Part shown: piece after piece, positions 24,171 through 36,598 of the stretch
Layout: each line of letters starts with the position of its first letter
How positions within the stretch are numbered: position 1 is the stretch's first letter
NCBI RefSeq assembly: GCF_040436345.1
Contig: NC_133238.1
Coordinates: forward strand, 5,954,150-6,018,149
DNA from: Pagrus major
Lineage: Eukaryota; Chordata; Actinopteri; Spariformes; Sparidae
Length of the DNA: 64,000 nt
Direction: 5' to 3'
Notes under the pieces: generated by a model
Seen by the model: the letters and a program-made list of their open reading frames with translations, nothing else
What the model was told of the DNA's origin: nothing
Database searches by the model: none
Translations under genes and position numbers: made by a program

Positions 24171-25022
24171 TGGAAGAAAGAGCTCCTCAAGGTTTTTTTT
24201 TTTTTTTTTAAACTTTGGTATTTAAAGCTCCTCAACCTTGCACGTTGACCTGTTTTTCAAATGGGTTTGGGTTTTGCTTCTCAAGTGAACAGGCTTAAAC
24301 CAGTTTGATTTGATTTGACCTGACTGAATAAGTATTTGGCATTATTAAAAGTTCTGAAAGTTAAAAGATAGGCAGCTCTCTGTGGTATTCACCCATCCAT
24401 AACATGTCATACAGGGGTCAAGTACCAGAAAACAGCTTAGAATAATACAGCTGTGGTCAATAAATGTATCAGCCCATAAATTACAATTGCCAACATAAAC
24501 CACCATATTCAGAACAGTTAGCTGTCCCCTCCCTCCTCTCTACGTCACCACATTTGCACAGGAAGATCCTGCTTTCTGCGTGTTCAATGAACAGATAGGA
24601 CCGCCTCTTTAAGGAGTTCTCCATCCTGATTTGATGAGGCGGGCAAGGGATACCAGACAATTTCTTTTCTCTTTTACTGCATGAGTGAGGGGGAGAGACA
24701 TGGGTTGTTGACACTATATAACAGTGATTTCTGTTGGAGCACAGAGCTATTTAATAGTTATTTGATAAGAAAATAACACTTAGAGCGGCTTTAACCATTT
24801 AGTCCAGCAGTAAGGCATGATGGCAAATGTGGGCCGTCATGGAAGAGAGTCAAGATTTAGGTCATCACATATCAATGGTGATGACTTTGGTGTCTCTTCA
24901 GTTGGAGTACCTGCCCTTGATTAGGAGTTTGTTCACAGCTGTTCACACACCTGTTGTGTGATCACCTGCAGCCTTCATCTGTGTAGGAGTTGATAATAGA
25001 AGCTGGATTGAAGTGACGGAAG

Positions 25023-25486
25023 ATGAAAAACCTTCAGAGAATCCAGGTAAGCTAAATCTAATATTTGAGTTCTGTCAGCTTAGTCTAGCTAAGGACTGTT
25101 TTAATGCTAGCCTGTGTTTCTTGTGTTCTGAGTGTGTCAGTGGAGGCTCTTAGTCGAGGAGCTGGAGGACAGACTTATTCAGCTTTTCAGCTGTCACCAT
25201 CATTATGTGCCCTGCATTACTTTATTGTTTGTAGATGGCTTCTGATTGATCTGGTGTAGTAAGTGGACCCTGACTTGATGCTAACTGTGTTTCCTTTCAG
25301 ATCAGAAGACTTCAGCTGCTGAGGACAGCCAGATGTGCCTGTGTCCTGTCTGTCATGTTGCTGATTCCACTGGTCGTAAGCTCACTTTTGACCTGTTTCC
25401 CTGAGACCTACGCTGCCTCTCCTGTTGGCTTATCCTCAGATTGTCTCCCCTTCCTATCCATTATTGTTCGAGGATTTTAAAATAAA
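25023..25486 (+). other. Possible two-exon small ORF (67 codons) or spliced non-coding unit
   Basis: An ATG at 25,023 opens eight codons (MKNLQRIQ), then a strong donor CAG|GTAAGC at 25,047. A pyrimidine-rich acceptor TTCCTTTCAG ends at 25,300, and the frame continues in phase 0 for 59 codons to a TAA at 25,478-25,480. An AATAAA follows directly (25,481-25,486). The predicted 67-residue peptide is basic at the start and has a hydrophobic stretch CVLSVMLLIPLVVSSLL, which would suit a membrane anchor. A second donor-like GTC|GTAAGC lies within the second exon. I do not recognise the peptide. The adjacent LINE 3' end makes a retroelement-derived transcript an equal possibility. Confidence 0.25.
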
Positions 25487-25543
25487 AGTTTGCCTTATTA
25501 AAAAGACATTGTTCTCATCTTAGAGCTGTTCTGGCTTCTTCAG

Positions 25544-25800
25544 GTGCCTCGTGCCAGGACTGATCTTGGAGCTGCTTTTAGTGTTAGTGCTGCAGTCGCG
25601 TGGAATCTCTTGCAACATGAACTCAAACTGAATTCTCTTGTGTCACTTGCATGTGTTCAGTCTTTACTAAATAACCATCCACCACCAGCTTGATGTCTCT
25701 GTTCATGCTCATGATCGCTGAAAATAAAGGCCTCAATTGATTATCTGACTCCTGAATAAAGGTTTTAAATGAACTGAACTGAACTGAACAATAGCTTGGA
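25544..25800 (+). mobile_element. LINE 3' end (C-terminal coding tail and repeat tail)
   Basis: An open tail begins VPRARTDLGAAFSVSAAVAW and ends at a TGA at 25,691. This is the conserved C-terminus seen in many teleost non-LTR retrotransposons. It is followed by AATAAA-type signals and a 3' tail of tandem 'tgaac' units (25,771-25,790), as in LINEs with microsatellite-like 3' ends. The 5' part with the reverse transcriptase is absent, a typical 5'-truncated copy. Confidence 0.7.
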
Positions 25801-28025
25801 GGATAATCTTGTGTTCTTTATTCCCTACATCAATTTGATAACGTAAGTCAGTAGTTACTTTGCAGATTACAGGCTGCATCACAGCCAAAGCAGTGCTTCT
25901 TAAAATAAATGCATTTTTATCCCCGATTGGATTAAAAACAAAAACACGAAACAAAAAAACCCCACTGAGTCCTGTAATGATAAAAATGCTGAATATCAGA
26001 TCAGATAATCGATCAGGTGGGTAATCAGACAACACATAGAATACAGCATGTGTTTTTATAACTTACTTTGAGGCTTGGGGAGTAATGGAATACATCTAAC
26101 AAGATTACATAATTAGGAAACAAAAAGGCAACTGTCTTTCATTACAGTTCCAGAAAAAAACATCTGTAATTAGATTACAGATAACAGAAAACAATTTTAA
26201 AATAAAGAATGATTTACAGTATAGTCTGTAACCATCACCAGCAATTCACGAGTCTCACGCAACATCACTGTGGTCTTAAGTGAAGCCAACAGTATGCCAC
26301 AGTACCACCGTATGTACCAGCTCTCTGAGGTGTTTTCCAGAAAGCTGGTTTAACCAATGGAGCCCAACCTTGAACCGAGTTAATGAACCCTGAGATGGAA
26401 AACTATACTTTCTAACTTTATTCACTCAAATCGGAGTATGTTCACTCTGGGTTTGCCTCATTAATGGATACAAGAAAAGCTATCATCAATGTTGATGAAG
26501 GTTCTGAGTCATCCAGGTTATGGTAATTTTAAGTGCTGTCATCAATGGAGCTCTGATTCTATGATTTTCCAAGGCAACACGTAAATAAACGGCAGTGCCT
26601 CCATTTAAATCCTGTGGACGTAGACATATTAATGCATGTACATATATGCGGGCTGTGCACATTTATCTTCAAAAGAGGAGCCTTCATCAGAGCGAGGGAA
26701 GGTGTCATTGAGTACACACCATAAAGTTTTATTCAGTGTGGTCCATTAATTCATCTTTCACAAAACATACATTTACTTGAGGAGGATTTTGGGTATTTTT
26801 AAACGTTATTTTTGCTTTTGGCGGTGGAAGGAAGAGTGGTAATAGACATGGGGAGGACACTCCACACAGAAAAGCCAGATGGATTTGACCCAATGATATT
26901 TCTGTGAGAGGTCAGTGCTAGTCACCATGCTGTCCTCAAAGAACATAACATTTTCATTTATTTATTATATTTAAATCAGTGGCAGCAGACAGTTCGCCTG
27001 TCCACTCTACCAAACAAGCCTAGAGAAACTCGGCTGAAGAGCGGCTCTGGATAATGAGTGACGGCCCCATGGTCACACTGAACTCCCCACAGCTCAAAAA
27101 ACACAGAAAACAGACCAGAGTTTCTGTTTGAGTCAACAGTTTGAGTCAAGCATAAAGAACACAGCCAAAGAAGCCAGGGATCTTAGGTAGGATCCATAAT
27201 AACGCAGCTCAGAGGGAAAAAAATAGTAAGGCAAAATATTTTGAGAGGACGCAAAACATATTGTGAGGTAACAAAGGTTTTCGAAAAGAAGATTCTCACC
27301 ATGACCCTTAGGGCCCTTTTTCAAAGCATTCTGCCTTTTCTTGCAGCTGCTCCAAGCACTTCGAGTTAAAAATCTCTCAACTTTTCACAAAAGCGCTGGT
27401 GACATCACCGTGGCTCTCTTCTTTTTTCTCGGCCTAGGCGATAATATTCACCATATTTTTGTCTCCTATGGATCATGTCATGCACCCACATCCTCCGTGC
27501 TCCGATGTCAAGTAAAAAACAAACAGATAGTTAACCTCAAAGGATCAGTGTCGATCATGCAGCGGAGGTTGTCAAGATATTGTTGTCTTAGAGACAAGTT
27601 GCACAAAGGCTTCATCTCTGTACTGCTGAGTGCACAGACAGAGCTTCTGCCTGCAAAAAATGCTATGTGGGCTCTTGGGGCTCTGTAGAAACACAAGCAC
27701 TTTTAGTGGACATAACTTTGACGTGTTATTGTGTATACCACTGCGTTTTTCACAAAACGCACCCTACTCCGCCAATGAAAGGTTGAGCAAGGTAACCAAT
27801 GAAGGCAATAACAGCCTCAGCCTGTCAGTTAAGTGGCATATATGAACAGTTTTATTGGATGTTTAGGATGATGTTACAGCCATAGAAGCTGTGCAGGGAC
27901 TGCCATCTGAGGCGATCTACTGGACCTATTCCAGAACTATTGGTAAGTAACACAACTCAATTTAGAGCCCAGATTTAAAAATAATGGAATTCACATTTAC
28001 CTTTTATTTTACCATTTACTTTACC

Positions 28026-28048
28026 TCCTTCTTCTTCTTCTTCTTCTT
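28026..28048 (+). repeat. (CTT)n microsatellite
   Basis: About seven tandem CTT units. Confidence 0.9.
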
Positions 28049-30215
28049 GTAAAGGGCACCCTCTCTTAAACAAATGTTTTGATAAACTTCAAGAACACTG
28101 AGTAAAGTTTGACTAAAAAGACAGAGAAAAGATACCCACAAGAGTTAAACTTTTGTGGTGGGGGTGAATCTTTAAACTGAACAGAATCAGTAGGATTTAG
28201 CAGTTGAGCTTATGGCCAGATAGCTTAGTTATCAACAGGCTGCTGTAGGGGTGGAGTGATTATCGACCTGGCCAATTATCGGAGGCTGAAATTCAGCATT
28301 ATTATTATTATTAGCATTGATTATCAATATCTGTGTTTTAGGTGTCCAATTGCCAATAAAATAAATTGATTTAAAAATACACTACTTTGGCTCTGATGCA
28401 GCATTCTCCATTTGTAGGCACCACTACAGTATGTAGTTTAACGCAATGTCCCGCCCACAACACTGTCTGATTGGTTACACATCACAAGTAACAGCCTATC
28501 AACAGTGAATAATCTGAATCTGCAAAGCAACTACTAACTAAAGATATCAAAGAAACGTTGAGAAGTGGAAGCGTAAAGTAGTAGAAAATAGAAATACTCA
28601 GGTAAAGTACCTCAACATTGTACTGAAGTTCAGTACTTGAGTAAATTTTAGTTAGTTACATTCCATCACTAGTTCTTAACTTTAATAGGATTTTTGAGAA
28701 TAAGATTTTTATTTTTTCTGCAAATGTACGGTATATTCCACTAATGGAGAGCAACATAAGCTAACATTAGCCCACATAAATATAAAGGACCAGTGTCCAG
28801 CACAACACAGAAGTTCCACAGAGCCCCTTTAAATGAGGTTTGTTATTGAAAATACAACAGAATTGTCAGAATGATACCAGTAATCTCTCATCACAGTATA
28901 TTGTATTAACATATGACTGTGTGAGCCAGTGCGTTCACATATAATAACTGGGCTGTTTAACATTCTTGGACTCAAGATGACTAAGAGACGTTCTGTTAAA
29001 ATTATAGTCCATGCTCATATTAAATAGTCCAGCAGTAGCACTAAATTCCTCATTTCACAGTCAAGTTTTAAAACAGAAGCAGCCAACTTGGAGGACATGT
29101 TGGAAATTCGGCCACTTTTGGGTGGCTGAATTATCGTTTATTCTAATGTGAGAGTAATGGGATAATTTATTCAAAACAGCTTGGCTTTAACAAAGTTAAA
29201 CTGAAAACAGAGTAATTACTCCAGAATTTGGTCCAGTCATTAAAATTAAAGGACCCACATGATCAGAAGATGTAAGAAACCCTCTGTTCTGGTTCATTTC
29301 CCCAGATTAAAGTAACCACTCTTCCTCTCCTGAAAAAATCACTGTTGACAGAATTTTCCAACTGCAGTGTTTTTATGTGTTTTTACAGATTGGGTCTCAG
29401 GCTGTATATACTTTTAGCAATTGAAGCACATTCCTGTGGTCCCTGACCCTCTCATCATGGACCAAACCTCACGGAAGGAATCCCTCATTGTAAAGATGAA
29501 ACACAGAACTCAGCAAAACTAATCGTGATTTGATTAAAAAGCTCCAATCAAATAATGTAATGACTCCCAAACTAAGGCTATTGAGTCTAACCGAGCACTG
29601 TTGCGGCTCTTGTCTATGTATTTTCTCCTTCATTCACTGCACTGAGGAAATACATTGAAACTCCAGAAATCATCTATCTTTTTATTTACAGACAGAAGTC
29701 TATTTGATCGCTGCACAGCTGTAATTTACACTGACATTCAGTCTTAGTACAGATGTCATAACACTCCTTCCACTGTGGGAATGTAGAAGTGTTAGATTCA
29801 CACTCAATCCATCAATCAGCTCTGCAGGGTCTGCTGTGTGATTGACAGCATGTCAGCCAGAGGCAGTTTGTATGATAATCATCACCACGTTGTTATGAAA
29901 TTACATATCTATTTGCTGCTTTCTATCAGGGACTGCTGTATCACACTTGTCATTCAACTCTCAGTTCATTGAAGCTTTTTCAACAGATAAAGATACTGCT
30001 GTCAATACCTGGGGCTCTGCTGCCTGTTTTGTCTTTTCATTTCTGACTGGGTTAATCTAGGTCGTGATTGGTTCACACAGCTTAATTTACATTTTTCACA
30101 AAGTTTGGAGAAAAATTACATAAGGTATTAACTGGCTTACAGCTAATGCAACTACTGAGTGCTGCAGCTTTAAATTAGCTTGATATTTCCTTGGTCATTA
30201 TGATGGTGCAGGTTA

Positions 30216-30612
30216 TTAAAGGGGCAATGTGTAAGAATTTTAGCTTAAAACATTCAAAATATAACTAAAATTATCATCAGAATATGAAATAAAAGATTTG
30301 ACATTATGTCAAAGACATGTAAGTATTGTGTTACAGTGATATCAATTGAAATTAGCATGCTAACCAGCTAGCCCTGGGCCCAATAAGCTCTCCCTCCTAG
30401 CAGGCCAAAGCTCCTGTGCTAGCGTCGTAAACACAGACACTTCTCCAGTAATCCAGCTAGCTGCACGGCTAACTGAGCCAACAGTGGCAGCAGTCATGGA
30501 TGTATAAGCAGAATACAGTTAGCGGCAGTTAGCAGTTACTCTGGAGATATGCTGTCCCTATTTGAGTATGAATTCATACAGATGGCCAATTCTTACATAT
30601 TGCCCCTTTTAA
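30216..30612. mobile_element. Complete TTAA-flanked MITE
   Basis: It is flanked by TTAA on both sides. Terminal inverted repeats read AAGGGGCAATGTGTAAGAAT at the left and, complemented, AAGGGGCAATATGTAAGAAT at the right. The 397-bp body is non-coding. TTAA duplications are typical of piggyBac- and Kolobok-mobilised elements. Relatives lie at 3,595, 55,322 and 56,901. Confidence 0.85.
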
Positions 30613-33562
30613 GATATAATATATTTGAATCCTACATTAAACTGTGTAAAAACGACTAAACCTTTGCTGTATATTTTATTAAGTTTTGTACTTAGATTAT
30701 CCCAAATATTCCCCACAGTGTTCCACAACTAGAGACACATTTACTCAAGGTAACATCGGGCCTACATTTCATTTGGTGCTATAACTTCCAGTAGAGAGTC
30801 TGCTGTCTGCTGTTAATTTCACATTACCTTCCACTGCTCATTGGAAGCCACTCATGGTAAAAGTCAATCAAATATCCTGGAAGCAGACAGCCTCATCAAT
30901 CCTGAGAGCAATCCGTCAAGCTGCTTGGTTGGCATTCATTTTCTGATTAACGGCCTGCTTCTTCTTCTCAGGTAATAACTCTGAGGAGTGACGAGGAGTT
31001 CCAGGAACAGAACTGCTGGAAAATGGAGAATAATGTTGTTTGTATTGGAAGCGAAGGCTGTGAACGCTTTCACTGTTAGTTCATTGGATCCTGCTTTGGA
31101 AATTGGCCATTTTTGCATTGAGCAGCACAGTTATGCTCAGAATCCATTTAGGATGTCACACTTTCTGCAATGTGCTTTGACACCTCTTTGTTTTCTCTCC
31201 CACCACTTAGCCAGCTGTGAGGATCGATCCGCTGAAACTCGACTGTAAACTGCTGAAGTAGACTCAGTCCACCAATCAATGAATTTACACTCATGATATG
31301 CCTCGAGTGGCAAGAAATGGACTGAGGCAGCTTTTCAACAAAGTGATGTAATAACCTTCTTTCTATCTAATTACCCCTAAAACCTTGGTTTGATTTTTGT
31401 AGCTCTGGCCATTGGCTCTATCACTAATGATAACATCATAAGCCCTATTTCCATGGGACCATCGTGTTTCCTGGGGACCTCTAGCAATTTGTAATAATCC
31501 TGGAGGTCGTCTGTGATCTTATTCCTGTTTTACCTATCATATCATATCACTTACTTACCTATCAAGTCCATGTCGCTGATTTGATGTTTTGTTTTTTTTT
31601 GTCAGTACAGCTGTGAATGTGTATTCATGCTTGTACACAGACTTGTGCAGAAAGTGGGTAAATCAATTCTGAATCATATTAATATGTGGCTGCTGAAGAA
31701 CAGACGCTTTGCTTCTGTTGGTGTTACGCGGAGCCTTGACGTCATATTCAGTAACTACCAGTGCAATAGAGGCTCAGCTTTTCCTGTGCATGCACAAACT
31801 CAAACATGGGGTGATCATTTCTAAACCACAAAGTAATAACTGAAATGTGAGACCGCAGTGACCTCATTAAAGATTGTTCCCAAAAGAGCGGGCAGACATA
31901 TTCTACAAGATAACCAAAATTAAATGGTTAGGAAACAAAGCAATTGGTAAAATTACAACCCAAAGTGTCTGTTGTTAACATTAATAAAAGCTTGAAGGCC
32001 CATTCCTTGCGTGAACTTAGACCGATTCTCCTCACTGTAGTTGTGTGCACTCATGGTGATGGATAAGTGACAGTTGGGTCGTGTACATTTCCAGTTTGGC
32101 CTCCAAATAAAGTAGTTTAGTTAGTGGTTTGGTTGACCATCTGACTTCTTGTGCTTTTTGCCCTGTTGAACCTCATTTTAGCTTTTGCATTCTCAGATCT
32201 CAGCAATTACTCTGCTGAATACAATGTTATCATTGTCAGCAGAGCTCATGGCCTGATGTGCAAAAATAAAACCCAAGTCAAAAAAAAAATAGTTTTGGCT
32301 GTTCTAACATTTAGCTAGTGAACCCAATATCCAGGAAAATTCAGTGTTAATACAGGTGTAAATTGGAATGCAGTAAGATGTGATCTGACTGGCCATATTG
32401 AGCTGCCTATTTACACACATAGAGCAACATAATCATCATTTGGAATAGAGTTTTTGTCCATCTGTTGAATTTCATTCCAATATTCACCCTCCTTTTACCT
32501 TTTAGCTCTGGTTTGGTCTACACAACCTTCTGAGAAAAGCATCTGGCTCTTGATCAGCTAAACACTCTATAAAGTTCAGCAGCTAACTGGGTCCGTCTGC
32601 TGTTTGGTGATGAGCAGATAGTGTACAGTGGGTTTATTAGAGCTTTTCACTACAGCTACCTGCTGCTGCTGGAGGGTTGATGAAGAGAGAGTGAATGAAA
32701 AACAGTAAATCTGTGGGCCGTAAAATCTTACCAATGGCTCAACAGGGCCGAGGCTAAGAAGCTCTGCACAGCTGGTGATAATTCTCTTTGGCTTCGTCAC
32801 TACTAGCAACCTCTTTCACATCACGTTCATTTATAATTTAATTCATTGTTCATATAAAAGAATCAATTAGTGCAGCTTTTCCTTTTTTTTTTTAATATCC
32901 CCAGATGAGTTGAAAGGACAGATAATGATATTTCAGAGTGCCTGTCAGGCCTTTCCTCTATGAAGTAAAAAACATTACAGCCCACGCAGCAGTATTCAAT
33001 GAAAAGACTCCGATGTGGGCAAGCTGAACTAGCGCTAGTGCTTGCAAGTGTCTTCCCTGGCTCTGATTTGAAAGTTTAGCTCGAAATGTTTAACAAGTTT
33101 GTACAGCTGGTTGTTACAACCACTTTGGAAGGCATAGATGTCCATTGTAGTGGTGCTCACATCAATCTGGATATATTGATATTTCCAATCTGGAATGTTT
33201 TCTGATGTTTCTGAAGATTGCTATCTAAACTCAGGGATTTAGGTAAACCACCCAGAGCATCAGTGGTACCCATCTACAGAGCATCGCCCTTAGATTCCAC
33301 TGGGAATGTCTCTGTTACCTTCCGTGTGCCCCTTCTGTTTTGTTCCGTCCTCCATGCGGCTTCATATCCCACCCGGAGTGTGTCACCGGGCTTGCACTAT
33401 ATGCTGTTTTGCTGTCTGACTTCCTGTCTGGCTCGATCTGCAGATGCGGCTGCAGTTTGCTTCTGTCAAAAATAGACTCAACGCGTATTCTCTGTGGAGC
33501 AGAGTGGAGAGCTGCTTCTGGGACGCTGCTGAAACGTGCCGTGGCGCAGCGCAGCTGTTGGA

Positions 33563-33639
33563 AACACGAGTATTGTCTAGGCCGGCGATCAGCTCCTGGG
33601 TCGCCAGAGCTGATCATCGGCCTAGACAATACTTGTGTT
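33563..33639. other. 77-nt near-perfect hairpin, microRNA-precursor-like
   Basis: The left arm 33,563-33,595 and right arm 33,607-33,639 pair over 33 positions with one mismatch and two G-U pairs when read as RNA from the plus strand. The loop is 11 nt (ctgggtcgcca). Pairing stops abruptly at both ends. The size fits a pre-microRNA. It could equally be the end of a palindromic repeat, and the surrounding 33,330-33,660 has a repeat-like feel. I do not recognise a known microRNA seed. Confidence 0.5.
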
Positions 33640-35533
33640 AACCTAGGTTTAAATAAATGTTTTCAAATTGTGAGTTGATATTTTAGAATTAATTTATGCC
33701 TTTCCTATCATATCGTGTAGTAGTAAATAAAGCGGTAATGTTAGCTAGGAAGTGGTTGAATGCCAATGTTGAAGCTAATGGGTTATCAAATTTGTTGTTT
33801 TACCTTGAAACATGGCCGCTGTCACTCCAGATTTTCACTGGCTATTGTCTTTTAAGTTGCTGATCAATATGGGAAAAGTGAAATGATAACAATTTGTCCG
33901 ATTCATAATATTTATAGGACTGAAGTTAGCATCGCCCTGGTTCCCTCGACAAAAAGCCTATGGGATTTTTGAACTGGATTTTGGATTATGACGGAAATAA
34001 TCTCTGTGACAAACACAAGTTTATGATACTTACACGTTTTGTTCATCAAGATAATCTTCACAGATGAACACTACTTTTGTGATTTTTGAAGCATAAATTA
34101 AACCTCTAGCAGTACAAAGCTAATGTTAGGCTACATCACAGTCACATGACTTTAAAAAAATGCTGATTTCTGGGTTTTAGGACTATAGACAGCACCACTC
34201 TATTCGGCCACACTGGAAGAGGCAGAACTTTGCCTCTCTATGTAGCAATAACAAACATGCAATGTTCGGTTAGATTTTCAAAATAAAAGCACCAAAAGGT
34301 TTAGATCAAAACAATCACTCTCCACTATTGGCTTGACACAAGACTCAAACCTTGGCCACTTGGATATAAGTTCTATTCTTGAACCAGCTCTTTTCTACTC
34401 TGTTCGTCTTTTGCTCCCGTCATTATTGCCCCCTGCTGGTACTGCACCTCTTCACCTTTAACACCCGAAAAGAAATCACCTGTATTTTGAATGTCAAGTG
34501 TAAGCTGAAGATCTAGAGGTTCGATGAAATATTCATTCTTGAGATAAAATGATCTGATGATTCACAGAGGCACCCCTCAGGTGGTGCCTCAGGCCACATA
34601 GCTTCAGTGACCTTCCTTCCATGTGCCTTTGATGCAGGTGTGCTATATATGCCCACAGTGACATTGTGATGGATGGAAGCTCTCGGTCCAGCAGTGAGGA
34701 CAGGAGGCCCTCCGCTAACCCTCCCTCAGTCATCTTTGACCTAAAGTTTCCTCCAACTTAAACACCGTCACAAAGCCGGGCCTCAGCCGCCGCGGGGCCT
34801 CTGGACTGCAGCACGTAGGTGATGGAGACATCCAGAGTAGAGGAGGGAAGCTCAGGGGCCAAAGCTAACACCACAGGTAGTGTTTCAAGAAGGATGAGCG
34901 GAAATTCAACATCAACATAAATGAGCCCAAATTTCCAGCAAATGATATCATGGCAGGATATTAAATCAGATTTGGAGTCAGTTTGGAGCTGATATCAGAC
35001 AGATATTCAGGATCAAGTTTCACAAAATGGCGCAGTAACAGATTTTTCAACTTTCCCTCAGGCTGTGCTGTTTTTTTTTATGTGTGGCCCATTGTTGTAC
35101 CCTGTCTGTACATGTGCCATGCTTTTTTTCAGTGGGTTTGTGTCTAGACTGCATGCTGTGTATGTGAGTCAGTGTTAATGACAGGGCTTTGAAGTTCACC
35201 TTTATCAGCCGCCCCCCTCCTCTCTTTACAGTCAGAGATGGAGAGGAGGCAAGAGCAGCAGTTTAACACCTTTCAGCCTGACATGACAGTTAATGTCAGA
35301 ACTAAATGCAACACATAGTCCAGTTGTTATTATGCTATTATAATCTTTGACTTAATCTTTTCCTTCATGACAGATGAATGTAATATATACCTATACAATG
35401 GCAATACAGATATTCTATTCAATTCTATTCTATTCTATGTAGTGTAGATTACAGAACAAGTTCACACACACGATGTTTGACTTTGCTCAGTTTTTTATTA
35501 AAAGGGTAATTTGTAACATACCACAATTTTAGT

Positions 35534-35660
35534 TTAAAGGTCCTATTTGTAAGAAAAGATGATTTTTGAGTCTCATTCCCAACTCGTCAAATAATGACGC
35601 TCAGGGATTGTAGGATGGGACAGCATCTATCCCAAAGCGTCAGTTTTTGTGTTTTCCCTC
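35534..35660. mobile_element. TTAA MITE with inner palindrome, upstream of mxra5
   Basis: It starts at TTAA with AAGGTCCTATTTGTAAG, continues with 'gagtctcattcccaactc' and 'aaataatgacgct', and the complement 'aaagcgtcag' follows some 50 bp later. The same arrangement is found at 63,632-63,725 and, more diverged, at 43,782-43,943. The right terminus is unclear. Confidence 0.55.
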
Positions 35661-35779
35661 ATCTTCTCCCATCCAGCTGCTCTTGAAGCCTCTGAGGTTA
35701 GTTTGATTTCTCATAGTTCCAATATGACTCATTGAATATATCCCAGCAACACTAACCGAGCACTCTTACACTGAGCAGC

Positions 35780-36163
35780 GTCACAGTGTGTGCTGCTCCA
35801 CCACAGTACCATACTCTGAAACTCTCCTCCACCTCTTCTGTCGTTTAGGAAAAACTTGTGGCTCCTCCTGTTGCGTCTCCGCCGTGCGCGCTGCTCGCAG
35901 CTGGAGAGGCTCCTTCACTCACTGCGGGCTGGAGAGCGCACGGGGCATTTCGGAGTTAGGCACAAACTTTTTTCCTTTAGGGACTTTTCATACAAATCTG
36001 CGCTCAATTTCTCCTTTGTTCGGATTTTCGGATTTTCTCTGTTTGTGACACCAACTTTGAGCTCTTCTCTCAGGTTTCCGTTTTTTCTTTTTTAAATTCG
36101 GATTTATCCATGTTGAAATGGAATATGAGGAGTTCCCCAGAGAGAGGCTATCAAGGTTTTGAG
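35780..36163 (+). promoter_or_regulatory. mxra5: mxra5 promoter region and probable 5'-untranslated exon 1
   Basis: GC content and CpG frequency rise at 35,870-35,950, just where a promoter would be expected. The stretch ends in a strong splice donor GAG|GTAAGAG at 36,163/36,164. The transcription start was not identified, and no convincing TATA box is seen. An ATG at 36,110 opens 18 codons that run in phase 0 into the donor, so after splicing to 36,599 they would be in frame with the main start. They could act as an N-terminal extension or as an upstream start. Confidence 0.55.
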
Positions 36164-36494
36164 GTAAGAGCATCTATTTTTCATTGCAATGATATGAGCT
36201 GAGGTTTATAAAGTATTTAAGAAGCACTTTGCCTGAAACCTCCGCTGCAGAGCGGCGAGCGCAGCCGAATTTATCGGACGTCATCCATTCACGCGGAGAT
36301 GGAGGCTGAGGGTCTCACTGGAAACTTGAGCCAAACTCGCATCAGTGCTCCAGCAAATTAACTTTTACTTAATAACCTGACTGCTGGGTTAGTATGACTA
36401 TTATGTCACCTGAGACTGTTTATTCCAGCTCCAGTTTTATTTTCACAAGAAATTCATTCTTCATCACCCTTTTTCCTTTTTAAAGCAGCATCTT

Positions 36495-36540
<46 letters not shown>

Positions 36541-36555
36541 GATGATGATGATATT
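36495..36555 (+). repeat. (AAT)n/(GATAAT)n/(GAT)n compound microsatellite
   Basis: Tandem taa, then gataat, then gat units end about 45 bp before the mxra5 start codon, within the presumed intron 1 and next to its splice acceptor. Confidence 0.95.
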
Positions 36556-36598
36556 GTAGTTGCTGCTGTGACTGCTCCCCCCACCCCCCCCGCTGAAG

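Larger units (their letters stand above)
19600..25022. other. Intergenic, repeats only
   Basis: No gene was recognised. Contents include the repeat at 19,735-19,830, a (GT)n run near 20,130, a pair of direct repeats (21,158 and 21,735), a GC-richer non-coding stretch at 22,130-22,750, and an inverted pair of repeat copies around 23,422-24,170. Open frames of up to 124 codons on either strand have biased, repeat-derived composition. Confidence 0.5.
25801..35533. other. Intergenic upstream of mxra5, no recognisable gene
   Basis: No coding exon was recognised. It holds a partial copy of the 58,834 repeat at about 26,491-26,541, a (CTT)n tract, a complete TTAA MITE (30,216-30,612), a hairpin (33,563-33,639) and a small CpG-rich patch near 34,770-34,815. 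Part of it may be the regulatory domain of mxra5. Confidence 0.5.

Noticed and set aside
33340..33678. 112-codon plus-strand frame with many Cys
   Set aside because: It reads straight through the hairpin at 33,563-33,639, and several overlapping frames are open at once. It is probably repeat-derived and not coding.
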